Source: Coenobita brevimanus
Lineage: Eukaryota > Arthropoda > Malacostraca > Decapoda > Coenobitidae
Direction: 5' to 3'
Assembly (NCBI GenBank): GCA_032717465.1
Contig: CM064691.1
Coordinates: forward strand, 217,501 to 281,500
DNA: 64,000 nucleotides
Shown here piece after piece: positions 40,453-51,559 of the stretch; position 1 is the first letter of the stretch; every line of letters begins with the position of its first letter. The position numbers were made by a program, and so were the translations under genes. The notes below the pieces were generated by a model. It was given only the letters and a program-made list of their open reading frames with translations. It had not been told where the DNA came from and did not search any database.

Positions 40453-40684
40453 TCATTGATATGATCGTACAAATACACATGAAACTAGTGATTTCATAAG
40501 TTATTGTTTCTTGTTATTTTTTTTAAATACTTTACTGTTAAAAGGCACAGAAGTTGATCAGAAAACTCAGTGGTGTGAAGTGCTGCAATAGTCTGCTTGT
40601 TTTCATCTGACATTCTTAACTCTTTGAGCTCTTTTGATGGCCATGTGACTTAAATTGGAGGATTGATCTGATTAATAGTGAAAG

Positions 40685-40907
40685 TTAATCAACCCTGGTG
40701 TGTGTGGCCGAGCAGACCAAGGCCAGCAGTCACCCCTGCAGGGCCATCCTGTGCAGTAAACCAGTGTTATCGCACAGTGGACAGCACCTCACCTCTGTGA
40801 GGTGTGGGCAACAGTGTGGAAGTTTAGTTCCTGGGTGGATGCCACATTTGTGAAGATCTCACCAGCCAGTTAACATGGGCACCACAGTAGTCTCCACATC
40901 ACCCTGT
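40685..40907 (+). mobile_element. SINE-like repeat, family C, copy with perfect A box
   Basis: TGGCCGAGCAG at 40705-40715 fits the pol III A-box consensus at every position and resembles a tRNA-Leu/Ser D arm. The body shares CAGGGCCATCCTGTGCAGTA, GTTCCTGGGTGGATGCCACA and CCAGTTAACATGGGCACCAC with the copy at 38805. Confidence 0.68.
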
Positions 40908-41027
40908 TATTTGGTTATGTGGTTACCACCCAGCATTGTAAATGATTTCCTGGGTTACAGGCTTGTCATTCAGCAGTCACCTAAGGTAGAAGAAGGCAGC
41001 ACTGCATCAAGTGAGTGGATGATTTGA
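40908..41027 (-). mobile_element. SINE 5' module (family A/B), inverted remnant
   Basis: Inverted GGTTACCACCCAGCATTGTA, diverged hairpin and GTGAGTGGATGATTTGATC. It joins a family-C copy directly, as at 39045. Confidence 0.65.
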
Positions 41028-41214
41028 TCAGTAACTATGGACAGTTATGCCATACAACTAAGATTTATTCAGTGTCATGCAATAATGGCTTCATATTCCA
41101 CTTGTATGAGTGGACCAGTTCTGTCAGATGAAAACAAACCCAGTACACAATAATGAATGTCGTGCGTGTTTGGAGGCAGAGAAATGATTGAAAACAGATA
41201 TATAACGTTTGGAT

Positions 41215-41370
41215 TTAACATTGATACCAACACCACCACAACAGCCACTACCACCACCACCATAACAACCACATCCATACCACCACCACCACTTCCATAC
41301 TGCCATTCTCAGCACCATAACATCACCACCTCCATCACCATACCACATACCTCCATCCAACCACCCCCAC
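41215..41370. repeat. (ACC)n-rich trinucleotide region
   Basis: Interrupted CCA/ACC repeats leading into the C-rich array. Confidence 0.85.
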
Positions 41371-43215
41371 CCTGCCTCACTTACCACCTCCATCCTTCCT
41401 TACCTGCCACCTCCCTCATACCCTGCCTCACCTTCCTCCCCCCCTACCCAGCCTCACCTTTCACCACCCCTCCCTACCCTGCCTCACTTGCCACCCCCCA
41501 CCCCCTACCCTGTCTCATCTGCCACCATCCCCCCTACCCTGCCTCACCTGCCACACCCCCCTTACCCTGCCTCACCTGCCATCCCCCCTACCCTGCCTCA
41601 CCTGCCACACCCCCCTTACCCTGCCTCACCTGCCACCCCCCCTACCCTGCCTCACCTGCCACCCCCCCTACCCTGCCTCACCTGCCACCACCCCCTACTC
41701 TGCCTCACCTGTGCCACCACCCCCTACCCTTGCCTCTCACCTGTCACTCACCATCCACCCTTGCCTCACCTGTCACCGCACACACCCTATCTTGCCTGTC
41801 GTACCCCTGCCCCCTACCCCCTCACTCACCTGCCTTACTCACCCCCCTACCCTGCCTCATCAGCCACCCCCCCTACCCTGCCTCATCAGCCACCCCCCAC
41901 CCCCCCATTACCCTGCCTCATCTGCCACCCCCCATCCCCCCATTACCTGCCTCACCTGCCACCCCCCACACTACCCTGCCTCACCTGCCACCCCCCACAC
42001 TACCCTGCCTCACCTGCCACCCCCCACACTACCCTGCCTCACCTGCCACCCCCCACACTACCCTGCCTCACCTGCCACCCCACCCTGCTTACCTGCCACC
42101 CCCCACACCACCCTGCTCACCTGCCACCCCCCACACCACCCTGCTCACCTGCCACCCCCCACACTACCCTGCTCACCTGCCACCCCCCACACTACCCTGC
42201 CTCACCTGCCACCCCCTCCTACCCTGCCTCACCTGCCACCATCCCCCCTACCCTGCCTCACCTGTCTCCACCACCACCCCTACCCTGCCTCACCTGCCAC
42301 CATCCCCCCTACCCTGCCTCACCTGCCACCATCCCCCCTACCCTGCCACACCAGCCACCATCCCCCCCTACCCTGCCTCACCTGCCACCACCCCCCTACC
42401 CTGCCTCACCTGCCACCCCCCCCCTACCCTGCCTCACCTGCCACCCCCCCCTACCCTGCCTCACCTGCCACCATCCCCCCTACCCTGCCTCACCTGCCAC
42501 CATCCCCCCTACCCTGCCTAATCTGTCACCATCCCCCCCTACCCTGCCTCACCTGCCACCACCCCCCCTACCCTGCCTCACCTGCCACCACCCCCCCTAC
42601 CCTGCCTCACCTGCCACCACCCCCCTACCCTGCCTCACCTGCCACCACCCCCCTACCCTGCCTCACCTGCCACCCCCCCCACTACCCTGCCTCACCTGCC
42701 ACCCCCCCCACTACCCTGCCTCACCTGCCACCCCCCCACTACCCTGCCTCACCTGTCACCCGCCCCCACTACCCTGCCTCACCTGCCACCCCCCCACTAC
42801 CCTGCCTCACCTGCCACCCCCCCACTACCCTGCCTCACATGACACTCCGCCACTACCCTGCCTCACCTGCCACCCCCCCACTACCCTGCCTCACCTGCCA
42901 CCCCCCCACTACCCTGCCTCACCTGCCACCCCCCATTACCCTGCCTCACTTGCCACCCCCCCTACCCTGCCTCACTTGCCATCCCCCCTACTCTGCCTCA
43001 CTTGCAACCCCTCTACCCTGCCTCACCTACCCCTCTGCCCTGCCTCACCTGCCACCTGCCACCCCCCCTACCCTGCCTCACCTGCCCCCTTCCCTTACCC
43101 TGCCTCACCTGCCACCCCCCATACCCTGTCTCACCTGCCACCCCCCATACCCTGTCTCACCTGCCACCTCCCCTACCCTGCCTCACGTGCCCCCCTCCAC
43201 CCTGCCTCACGTACC
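41371..43215. repeat. 1.8-kb C-rich minisatellite (CCCTGCCTCACCTGCCACC)
   Basis: About 65 units of 27-30 bases: CCCTGCCTCACCTGCCACC followed by a C run and TA, with variable C-run length. Length variation shifts frames, so 450-595 codon frames in three phases are chimeric artefacts. Strong C/G strand asymmetry, with repeated C5-C8 runs. Confidence 0.97.
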
Positions 43216-43660
43216 CAGTGCTGTCTCTTGTCCTATACTATACATGATTGGTGTTACCTCTTTAGTTTGAGTTAGGGTTTAGCAGCCAGAAGTTTTCCTT
43301 CAGAAAGCCTGTCTCATCCAAGACTTGTGGATGTAGTGTTGCTCATTGCCTTTCTTCTGGTGCAGGATTGGGCTGTCAGGCTGTGTAACTGGGAAGCATC
43401 TTGTCATCTCAGGGTTGCAAGTCAGCCACACTGCCTGCTTTCCTTCCTTTGGTTTGATCTGCCACAAACTGTGTTGCACAGAAGCAGCATGTCACCTCAC
43501 TTGTGATTCTCTTGGCTTTTTGGGTTTGAAGTTAGCTTCCAAAAACAAAGTTTTAGTGAAGCAGCCTTTCCTCTCGTTAATGATGCTCGTTGCCTTGCAT
43601 ATCTCATTTATGATGTTCTTTGCTGTGCTGTGCTGAGCTTCTGAGAACTAAGTTTTAGAG
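43216..43660. other. Unannotated spacer
   Basis: A 96-codon frame (43346-43636) has no recognisable domain. The segment AGTTTTAGAGAAGCATC at its end recurs at about 44152 and 44304, so this region belongs to the following repeat field. Confidence 0.45.
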
Positions 43661-44290
43661 AAGCATTCATTCATCTCATTAATGATGTTATGTTCTTGCT
43701 TGTCTCATTTATGATGCTTTGCCTTGCTTGTCTCATTTATGATGCTTTGCCTTGCTTGTCTCATTTATGATGCTTTGCCTTGCTTGTCTCATTTATGATG
43801 CTTTGCCTTGCTTCTCATTTATGATGTTCTGCTCTTGTCTCATTTATGATGCTTTGCCTTGCTTGTCTCATTTATGATAGTCTGCTCTTGCTTGTCTCAT
43901 TTATGATGAACTGCTCTTGCTTGTCTCATTTATGATGCTTTGCCTTGCTTTCCTCATTCATAATGTTCTGCTCTTGCTTGTCTCATTTATGATGCTTTGC
44001 TTTGCTTGTCTCATTTATGATGCTTTGCCTTGCTTGTCTCATTTGTCTTTGCCTTGCTTGTCTCACTGATGATGCTTTGCCTTGCTTGCCTCATGATGTC
44101 TTTTGTGTTGCTGTCTTTGGTCTGTTGTGAGCTTCAGAAAAAAACACTAAGTTTTAGAGAAGCATCCATTCATCTCGCTGATGATGCCCTGCCGTCTTCC
44201 CGTTTTTTATGATGCCCTGCCGTCTTCCCGTTTATGATGATGCCCTGCCGTCTTCCCGTTTTTTATGATGCCCTGCCTTCATTCCCGAGC
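43660..44290. repeat. 28-bp (CTCATTTATGATGCTTTGCC) and 29-bp (GATGCCCTGCCGTCTTCCCG) arrays
   Basis: About fourteen degenerate 26-28-base units to 44095. An AAGTTTTAGAGAAGCATCC segment follows, then three 29-base units at 44195-44285. Confidence 0.92.
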
Positions 44291-44525
44291 TTGCATGAAC
44301 TTAAGTTTTAGAGAAGCATCCTGTCATCTCGTGTCATGCTCTTTGCTTTATTTTATTTGGTATGATGCTGTCCATTGTATGTCTCATTCATGCTCTTTCC
44401 ACTGTGTCTCATGATGCTGTTGTCATAAATGAAGCATCCCTTTATCTCGTTGTCAGGTGTATTGAAAGTATCAGGTTTATAATGCAATTTATTTGAGTTC
44501 CTGTCATGTCATACCCATTTCAGTC

Positions 44526-44625
44526 ACCTTTTATAAGTTCTTTTGTCATGTCCTTCCAGTGTCTCCTCTTAGTGCTATGTCACTAAGAGACACTGGAAGG
44601 ACATAATAAAGAACTTATAAAAGGT
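44526..44625. other. Near-perfect long hairpin (45-bp stem, 6-nt loop)
   Basis: The left arm 44526-44574 and right arm 44581-44625 are complementary over about 45 bases (CCTTTTATAAGTTCTTT pairs with AAAGAACTTATAAAAGG; GTCCTTCCAGTGTCTC pairs with GAGACACTGGAAGGAC). Exceptions are one short bulge and two mismatches. The loop is CTATGT. All three forward frames contain stops. The right arm ends in a donor-like AAAAG/GTAAGT. Options: a foldback (snap-back) duplication, a MITE remnant, or a structured RNA. Confidence 0.85.
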
Positions 44626-44700
44626 AAGTCAATTGTAAAACATTGTAAAGACATAAGGCATAATAAAGACAGTGTTCAATCAACTTGTTTTATTCTCACA

Positions 44701-44958
44701 GCATGGTATACAGGGGAGGCCATAAGGGTGAAAATGGCAGACCATCGAGATGGGTTCTGCTCCGGCCCCAGATACCTCTCGATAAGCCCGGAGGCCGATC
44801 ATCCATTACTACCTGTCTATGTCTTGCAATACCCCATACTGCTGAGACCACATGACACTCCAGCAGTAAAGGAGTACCAAGACATTGGCAGGAAATACAG
44901 GATGAACAGGGCTCCATATCAATTATGCATTGCTGATACAAACACCACCAATGCATAA
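44701..44958 (+). CDS. Candidate terminal exon, unidentified protein
   Basis: After a good acceptor-like tract (TGTTTTATTCTCACAG ending 44700), one frame is open for 85 codons to TAA at 44956. Text includes WYTGEAIRVKMADHRDG, then CSGPRYLSISPEADHP, VLQYPILLRPHD and VKEYQDIGRKYRMNRAPYQ. It is not repetitive, is higher in GC than its flanks, and has a protein-like residue mix, unlike almost every other frame here. I do not recognise the family. The opposite strand is also open (44696-44956), which lowers confidence. No clear AATAAA follows closely. No upstream exon was identified. Confidence 0.4.
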   Translation, partial: AWYTGEAIRVKMADHRDGFCSGPRYLSISPEADHPLLPVYVLQYPILLRPHDTPAVKEYQDIGRKYRMNRAPYQLCIADTNTTNA

Positions 44959-44959
44959 A

Positions 44960-46925
44960 TATACATTAACACAACTCAACCAAAAATGACTGCCATATAT
45001 CAAACCATCATTGGGAGAAACTCATTTCTGTTAATTTATATAATTTCCCAATTACCTGGTCTTCATGCAGTCATTTTTGCTTAGAATTTTTAACACCTAC
45101 CTAAGACTACCTATGTTAATTCATTATAGCAAGATTATGCCTGTACTGACGGATGTAACGAATTTAATATTAACATGGGGCAAGGCATTCCTTCAGCAGA
45201 CTGATAACACTAATTAACCTCTGAAAGACTGGCATCTAAGCATTTTGACACGCTCAGGACGGGCATATTGGCGTGTGGGGGAAGGGGGCGATGAGTGGTG
45301 GGGTGGGGGCATGACCACATACCCAGACATCAGCCTTTTAAGGGTTACGATTCAGATGTTTTCATCTTGTAAAACTACATTCTCAATTTATTCAATCCCT
45401 TATCTCACCCACACTATCACCAGAAAACTTTAGCTAGGTAAAGTTCTCTTGTCTTAAAATATAACTATCATCAAATCCAGAACTTAAACAATACAGACTC
45501 TAAAATCCGATGTATTATTTTCAAGTACCTCCTGTTTACCAGTTTTTTTTCTTGCAATGTTAATCTTAAATCCACTGTCCTCAAACCTTTTATAAATTAC
45601 TGTTAACCTTTAACCTGCAGCATTAAAGTGTTTACCAAGAAATTACAGCTTATGTGTCAATTTTTAGATATACAGTATCTGCAACAATGAATGGGAGTCA
45701 AATGATTTTCAAAGGGGATTGTACCCATGATTACATCAGGTGGGGAGGGGGAAGATCTCAAGTAGGAGGCAGTGATCAATAACAACCATTTCCACCAATA
45801 AATACTTCAGTCACTTAAAAGCAAAGAAATGAAGACTGGTCTTGTTTAAGTGTTCCCAGGTTAACTGTACTTGCTATATACTCACATTCCCTTAGTTCAT
45901 TCCAAAACTTAATTTTCTGTTAATGCTTTACATCCAAACATTTCAGATTTCAGAGTTTGCATTGTAGGAATTAATTTATCAGTATACTGTACTACTGTAT
46001 GCATTTATTTATCGAGAACCTAAATTTTCAGTTAATCCTTAAGAGTTTGCACTGTAGAAAGTAATTTATTGGGAATTTACTAATCTATGTAATTGTCGAG
46101 AGTTGACCAATATCTGTGTGAATGCCTTTGTAAAAATACCTTGCCTCATGCAATTAAATTCTCAAAAATAGCTAATGGCCATATTTGTAAAACTGAGGAG
46201 GCAGAGATGGACAAGCACCAAATGCAATACAATCAGAGAAGCATGTGTGATGTATTACCTTTGCTTCATTGTACTAACACACAGCAGTATCAAAATATCT
46301 TCAATTGAATGACCATCTTTGCTCAATCAGTTCCATTAGTACAGCCACAAGCAGCTTAAAGGAACAAATATATTTCTTGCCTTCAAGACTTTCCATTAAA
46401 CACTTTGCAAGTCTTTGAAAACCATTAACACAGCTGGGGTCACCTCCAGCTCTGAAGAAATCCCTTGTACAAGATAATTTCCTTTAACAAATCCATTTTT
46501 TTTGTTTAGGCATTGAATATGCATTAACTGCCAACGACATTTGTTTTAAACTCTGACACGATTAGACAACCGACTAGTTCTTATCACATTCCAAACCCTA
46601 GTTTGAATACAAACATGAACATTACTCAATATAGTCCTTCCAGAGTCATTCTTTCCATAAAGCAGCTTTATCGACGATCATTAGTCCTTCTGGAGTCATT
46701 CTTTCCAAAAAGCAGTTTTATCGACGTTCATTTACTGTGCCGAGTATTTTTCTAGGGATCTCTAACATTACTGCATTTCAAAATCAAATTCTTCTGCAAT
46801 ACAGGATCTTTAAATCCATACCCATGATTCCTCAATATATTTTAAGATGCCAAAAGTTAAGATTTATTTCGAAAGATCAAATCAGCTGTTCAAATATCAA
46901 GGTGGTAATCTCACAATGCAGTCTT
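44960..46925. other. Unannotated low-repeat region
   Basis: About 2 kb with little tandem repeat. Frames of 60-70 codons (45245-45433, 46093-46308) have no recognisable domain. AGTCCTTCTGGAGTCATTCT-type sequence is duplicated at about 46634 and 46683. Nothing else is supported. Confidence 0.5.
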
Positions 46926-46933
46926 GTAATCAA

Positions 46934-48729
46934 TCAATCATTTCCTGTAGCACCCTCGGGGATGCATAGGGTCTCAATGAACTCACACCACCACATCCTA
47001 TCTTGTGCTAACTCCTCAAGATCTCCCCAACACTCATCTCCAGCTTCCCGTCTCATTGTCCTCACCCACGTCTCTTTTGGCCTTCCTCTACCTCTCCTAC
47101 CAGGTGCCACCCACCCTAGTGTACCTCGTACTATTCCCTGTCTCCTATACACATGTCCTAGCCACTTCCATCGTGAGAACCTAACATATTCATCGACCGG
47201 CTGCACTCCCGTTATTTCTCTAATTCTACTATTTGGTATCCTTTCCCACCACTTAACTCCTAATATTCTTCTAAGTGCTTTGTTTTCAAACACCAAGAAT
47301 TTATTTTCCATAGTCACTGTGCTGTACCAAGACTCGTGTCCATAAATTAAGATACTCCTAACCATTACCTTATAAAGTTTGATTTTTGTATGCACAGAAA
47401 AATTGTTATTATTCCAAATATTTTTAAGCATTCCCATTGCCTGATTAGCCTTCTTTAACCTTTCCTCGAATTCAAAGTTCAAAGAACCGTCCATGGCTAA
47501 ATAAGTACCTAAATATTTAAACCTATCAACTTGCTTTACAACCATACCTCCAATTACACATTCCTGCGCATTTTCCATATTCATATTGATTATTTCAGTT
47601 TTTCCACAATTAATAACCAAACCCACCTTGCGACCTTCACTCACCAAACAGTCCAACACTCTCTGCATCTCTTCTGGCCCATCACAAATCAAAACTATAT
47701 CATCTGCATAATCTAAATCCAAAAGTTTCCTGTTCTCTCCCCAAAGTATACCTGCACCGGTTTCTGTTCCAACGCGTTTCATAATGTAATCAATGACCAA
47801 TATAAATAGTAAAGGCGATAGAACACCACCTTGAATAACTACGGACTTAGACTTCAAACGAATCACTCAGACAACCATCAACCATCACTTTACAAAATGT
47901 GTCCTCATGCATGTTCATAATGACCCTCACAAACTCCTCTGGTATTCCATAATGTCTCATGATCTTCCCCATAGTCTCTCTCGAAACACTATCAAAAGCC
48001 TTTTCAAAATCAACAAAACAAAGACTTAACGGTACTCTCATTTCATTAACTTGCTGCATCAAATGCCTAACTATAAAGATCTGATCATTGCAACCACGTC
48101 CCTTTCTAAAACCAGCCTGTTCATCCCTCAGAATACCCTCAACCACCGGCTCCAACCTATTTAACAACACTCTACTGAAAACTTTCAAAGCTATCGGTGA
48201 CAAAGAGATTACCCTCCAATTACCACATTCACTCAGGTCTCCCTTCTTCGGAACTTTAACAATTACACCATTCTTCCAAACTGATGGTAGTAACCCCGTC
48301 ACCCATATCTTATTGAATAGCTTGGTCAAGATCATTATTAATCTATCCCCCTCCACTTTAAACATTTCCGGAAATAAACCATCCTCCCCTGGTGCCTTAT
48401 TATTCTTTAACTGTTTTACTGCTTTCTCCACTTCTGCAAGCCTCAACTCTCCTGTTTCTATATTTAAATCTTCCTGAACAGACGGTATATCCTCTTCTGG
48501 TGGTATTGGTCTATTAAGAACTGTCTCAAAATGCTTTCCATCTATTTCTAATATCTCCATCTTTGGTCAATAAATTTCCTTCCCTGTCTCTAACTGGTAT
48601 TTCCTTGCGTTTACCTGCATTACCACTCAGTTCTCTAATCGATTCATATGCTATTCTTTGATTCTGTCCATCAGTCTTGTAAAGGTGAAAAATATAGTTA
48701 CCATTCTGTACCTCACCTAACCAATGCAT
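46934..48729 (-). pseudogene. RTE-like LINE ORF2, two frameshifts
   Basis: Three frame segments. 48729-48526 ends GNLLTKDGDIRNRWKAF. 48560-47847 has AVKQLKNNKAPGEDGLFPEM, VPKKGDLSECGNWRVISL, DEQAGFRKGRGCNDQIF and motif A CFVDFEKAFDSV. 47866-46934 has GGVLSPLLFILVIDYIM, YADD at residues 53-56, then GHESWYSTVTMENKFLVFE, WKWLGHVYRRQGIVRGTL, and ends with ETLCIPEGATGND. The first break looks like a 1-bp deletion after RWK. The second is a 1-bp insertion just after DSFEV, before the motif-B region. Otherwise it is well preserved, suggesting a fairly recent insertion. Not functional as it stands. Confidence 0.9.
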
Positions 48730-48730
48730 T
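46934..48730 (-). mobile_element. RTE-like LINE, 5'-truncated, with (ATTG)n tail
   Basis: Minus-strand non-LTR retrotransposon covering the pre-RT segment, RT and C-terminal region. The stop codon falls inside GGAAATGATTGATTGATT at the 3' end, so there is essentially no 3' UTR, and the element ends in short GATT repeats. Very short 3' UTRs with simple tails are typical of RTE-clade elements (affiliation inferred). A second, truncated copy of the same 3' end is at 49447-49619. Confidence 0.88.
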
Positions 48731-48734
48731 ATTC

Positions 48735-49375
48735 AAATACGTTACTATAATCAAAGTATTAATTGCAAACCATTTTTAAACCTGGCATATACAGAAGTGT
48801 ACATACAGCACATCCTAAGTTACAAAAGCCACAGTCAGACATCCTATAATAATCGTTCATGACTAACATCAAATAATAATAATCTATTTTTAGAGTTGAG
48901 CTCTGAAGATTGATATTCGGATATTTTACGGCGTTGATGTAAAAATGTGTAACATCACCGCTATTCTTGAGATTTGTTCTGGCCAACACATGGGAGTCTT
49001 GAACCAAACTTCATAGATCATACCTGCAATAGCAGAACAAAAAGATTAGTCTCTTGGGAGTAGGGCTACAGTAACTACATTTCATGGGCGGGAGGGTTAC
49101 AGATTTAGAAATGGTGGGGGGAGGTTACAGTTCAAATTGAAACTTATGCTTTGGGGTGGGAGGGGGATTTGTTTCAATATAAACCCCCTTGAATACCTAA
49201 GACAGGTTTATTCTTGCTGCCTCCATACCTATTTTATTCAGCTCTGAAAATTATGCCTTGGGTTTTATATACACAGTAAACTCATTACCAGTATGTGGCA
49301 TATAACAGCCAAGGGGGTGTTGAGGGTGTCCAGACATGGGGTAATTGTAAATCGTAATCTGATTATTATTATTAT
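48735..49375. other. Unannotated spacer
   Basis: No recognised feature beyond short G-rich patches (49110-49165). Confidence 0.5.
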
Positions 49376-49436
49376 TATCATTTTTTTTGTCCAAAGTAAT
49401 CGTAATCATAATCGATTACTCTCATACTGTAATCGT

Positions 49437-49629
49437 AATCATGGGGAAGAAGAGGTAGAGGTAGGCCGAGGGAAACCTGGTTGAGGACAATGAAAAAAGA
49501 TGCAGGAGAGGAGTGTTGGTGGGACCTGAAGGAGATGGCAAGAGACAAATATTGGTGGAGAGAGTTCATTGAGACCCTATGCATCCCGTGGGGTGCCACA
49601 GGAAATGATTGACTGATTGAATCATGGGG
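49437..49629 (+). mobile_element. Truncated RTE-like LINE 3' end with 10-bp TSD
   Basis: 49447-49619 encodes the last ~57 residues of the same family as 46934-48730 (RPRETWLRTMKKD, then ECWWDLKEMARDKYWW, ending ETLCIPWGATGND) with a GATTGACTGATT tail. AATCATGGGG flanks it at 49437-49446 and 49620-49629, a perfect target-site duplication. The insertion sits in TAATCGTAATC-rich DNA. Confidence 0.88.
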
Positions 49630-49805
49630 AGCGCGGCAGCTCGGTGGTAGGGTGTCGGGCTCGTAATCATGAGGTTGCGAGTTCGCACCCCGCCCGGTAG
49701 CTGCCGTGCTGGGAGGGGTAGCGCTCTCCTGAAACCCTAGCAGGGCTATATGATCTGATGAGGTCTAGCTCAGGGATTAATCCCTTTGTAATCGTAATTA
49801 TGGTT
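49630..49805 (+). mobile_element. tRNA-derived SINE, family T, copy 1
   Basis: The head resembles a tRNA: A-box-like CAGCTCGGTGG (49637-49647), an anticodon-loop-like CTCGTAA whose central CGT would fit tRNA-Thr, and a B box GAGTTCGCACC (49679-49689) at tRNA-like spacing (42 nt). A body follows (GCTGGGAGGGGTAGCGCTCT, GATGAGGTCTAGCTCAGGGA). It starts right after the TSD of the preceding LINE. A second copy is at 57595-57785. The 3' side of the anticodon stem is degenerate, so this is not a functional tRNA. Confidence 0.8.
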
Positions 49806-49819
49806 ACTTTTACAATTAC

Positions 49820-50790
49820 AAGGCCCCAGATAAGTTATTCTTCCATAAATACTCAAGAATAAAATACTGTAGTTCAGTGTCAAACAGTCAAATATAAACC
49901 ATAAAAGTCCATAAGTAATATGAAAACAAAAGTGAAGTGTAGGTTATCACTCAGAAGCTTCCATATAATATCCTGCCTAAGCTAGAATAATATCACCTGG
50001 GAAGATCTCAGTTGGTAGAAAAGTTAATAGAATGAAAGGGTCAAGGACAAAGTGAAGAAAAGTCTCGGTGCCTGAATTATTAAAACACATTTGTATTGCA
50101 AAATGGCAAAAAAAATAAAGGAACAATTTACAGGACATAGCACTGTACAGTATATTTATATCCAGAGTAACAATCGCCATAGGTTCTGCACAGCCTAACA
50201 CTATGTTCTTCCTTACACAGGCAATTCTTATTAAAATGATTTGCATATAAGATATATATCCCTTGAAAATATCAGTTTTATATTACTGGACGATGTTTTT
50301 GCTTTTAAAAACTAACCAGCTATTTACTTAGTCAAGTATAAAAGAAACTTGCTCATAATTATATAATGCATAACAGTACATGTAATCATGATTACTTCTT
50401 ATGTAATCGTAACTGATTACTCTTACTGTAATCGTAATCTGAAGTTTGCAAAGTAATCGTAATCAATTACAATACCCATGTAATCGCCCCATGCCTGAGG
50501 ATGTCTGATGGGTGGTGATGTAGTGACCCACAAAAGGGGATCTAAACCCCTATAAAACCCTGTATCTGTACTGTTTAACTCCTTTTAATACTGTAATAAA
50601 CATAGTCTTACTGTATAGTTGCCAGGATAGTGTCTGGGAGAAGACAATAGATTTAAGCTTCTGGTCTTCCCTGGGAAAATTCAGCCAATTTATGTCTGAT
50701 AATTAACCCAGATGATGCAGTGATAACCAAATTTACTGTATCCTAAAGCTCATTCTAAACTGGTCAGTACAATATAACTGAAGGTAGCAC
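49820..50790. other. Unannotated spacer with TAATCGTAATC-type degenerate repeat
   Basis: 50380-50495 (and 49390-49440, 49785-49800) is rich in GTAATCGTAATC and GATTAC variants. No gene is recognised. A 66-codon frame just beyond (50793-50993) is not identifiable. Confidence 0.5.
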
Positions 50791-51365
50791 GAGTGAAACC
50801 TGAGTCACTTGTCTCAAGGGATCTGAAAGAGTTAACTACTGCAACTGACAGCAGTAACTTCCAGAACCCAGTTATGCAGTCTGAGTTAAACCTGGAGGTA
50901 TGGATGGTTGAGCACCACGGCCTATGCACTACAGTTCAAGACATTACAGGAGGCTTCATCAACACTACGAGGAGCATACATCTCTATCCTTAATGTTCTC
51001 TTCTAGCCTTGAGGCCTATGTTCCAAAGGGGGGAAAAATTGGGAGAAATAAACTGATTTCCAATGTGGCTATGGAACTAGGTACTTATGAATATTTTTAA
51101 GTCTATACATCTATATCCAGACACCATCCTGCAAAGAGTGACCACAAAACTGCAGAAGTGATCATGAAACATCCATTTTAACCAACAATCACACCCAGTT
51201 TAGAAGCTTTCCTTGCTTGACAATGCAGACTACCCTAAAAACAGCTCAAAACTGTTGCAGCACTGCTAACATTACCCCTTTACAACAACCAGCAAAAAAA
51301 CTTTTACAACAGACAAATTTACAAAGGGCAAAGCCAACAGTTATGAAGAGTAGGGCAAAACAGAC

Positions 51366-51490
51366 TATCAAAAAGCAGGGCAAAACAGACATTATCAAAA
51401 AGCAGGGCAAAACAGACATTATCAAAAAGCAGGGCAAAACAGACATTATCAAAAAGCAGGGCAAAGCTGACACGAAGAACAAGGCAAAAC
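51366..51490. repeat. 27-bp tandem array, about 4 copies
   Basis: Units of GCAGGGCAAAACAGACATTA plus seven bases at 51376, 51403 and 51430, i.e. nine codons (KKQGKTDII). Confidence 0.93.
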
Positions 51491-51559
51491 AGATATTTAG
51501 GAAGAACAGGGAGGCCAAGTAGTGATCGTTAGGTGCGAAAGGATTGATTTAGCTGGAGA

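Noticed and set aside
41157..43275. 454-595 codon proline-rich frames resembling a mucin or collagen-like protein
   Set aside because: C-run length variation shifts phase repeatedly. Composition is entirely that of the 27-30-bp satellite.
46914..48728. 7-bp CAATGCA direct repeat as a TSD of the RTE-like LINE
   Set aside because: The left copy is separated from the LINE end by about 14 bases including the tail, and 7 bases could match by chance.
49630..49710. Functional tRNA-Thr gene
   Set aside because: The anticodon stem and acceptor pairing are degenerate and it continues into a SINE body that recurs at 57595-57785.
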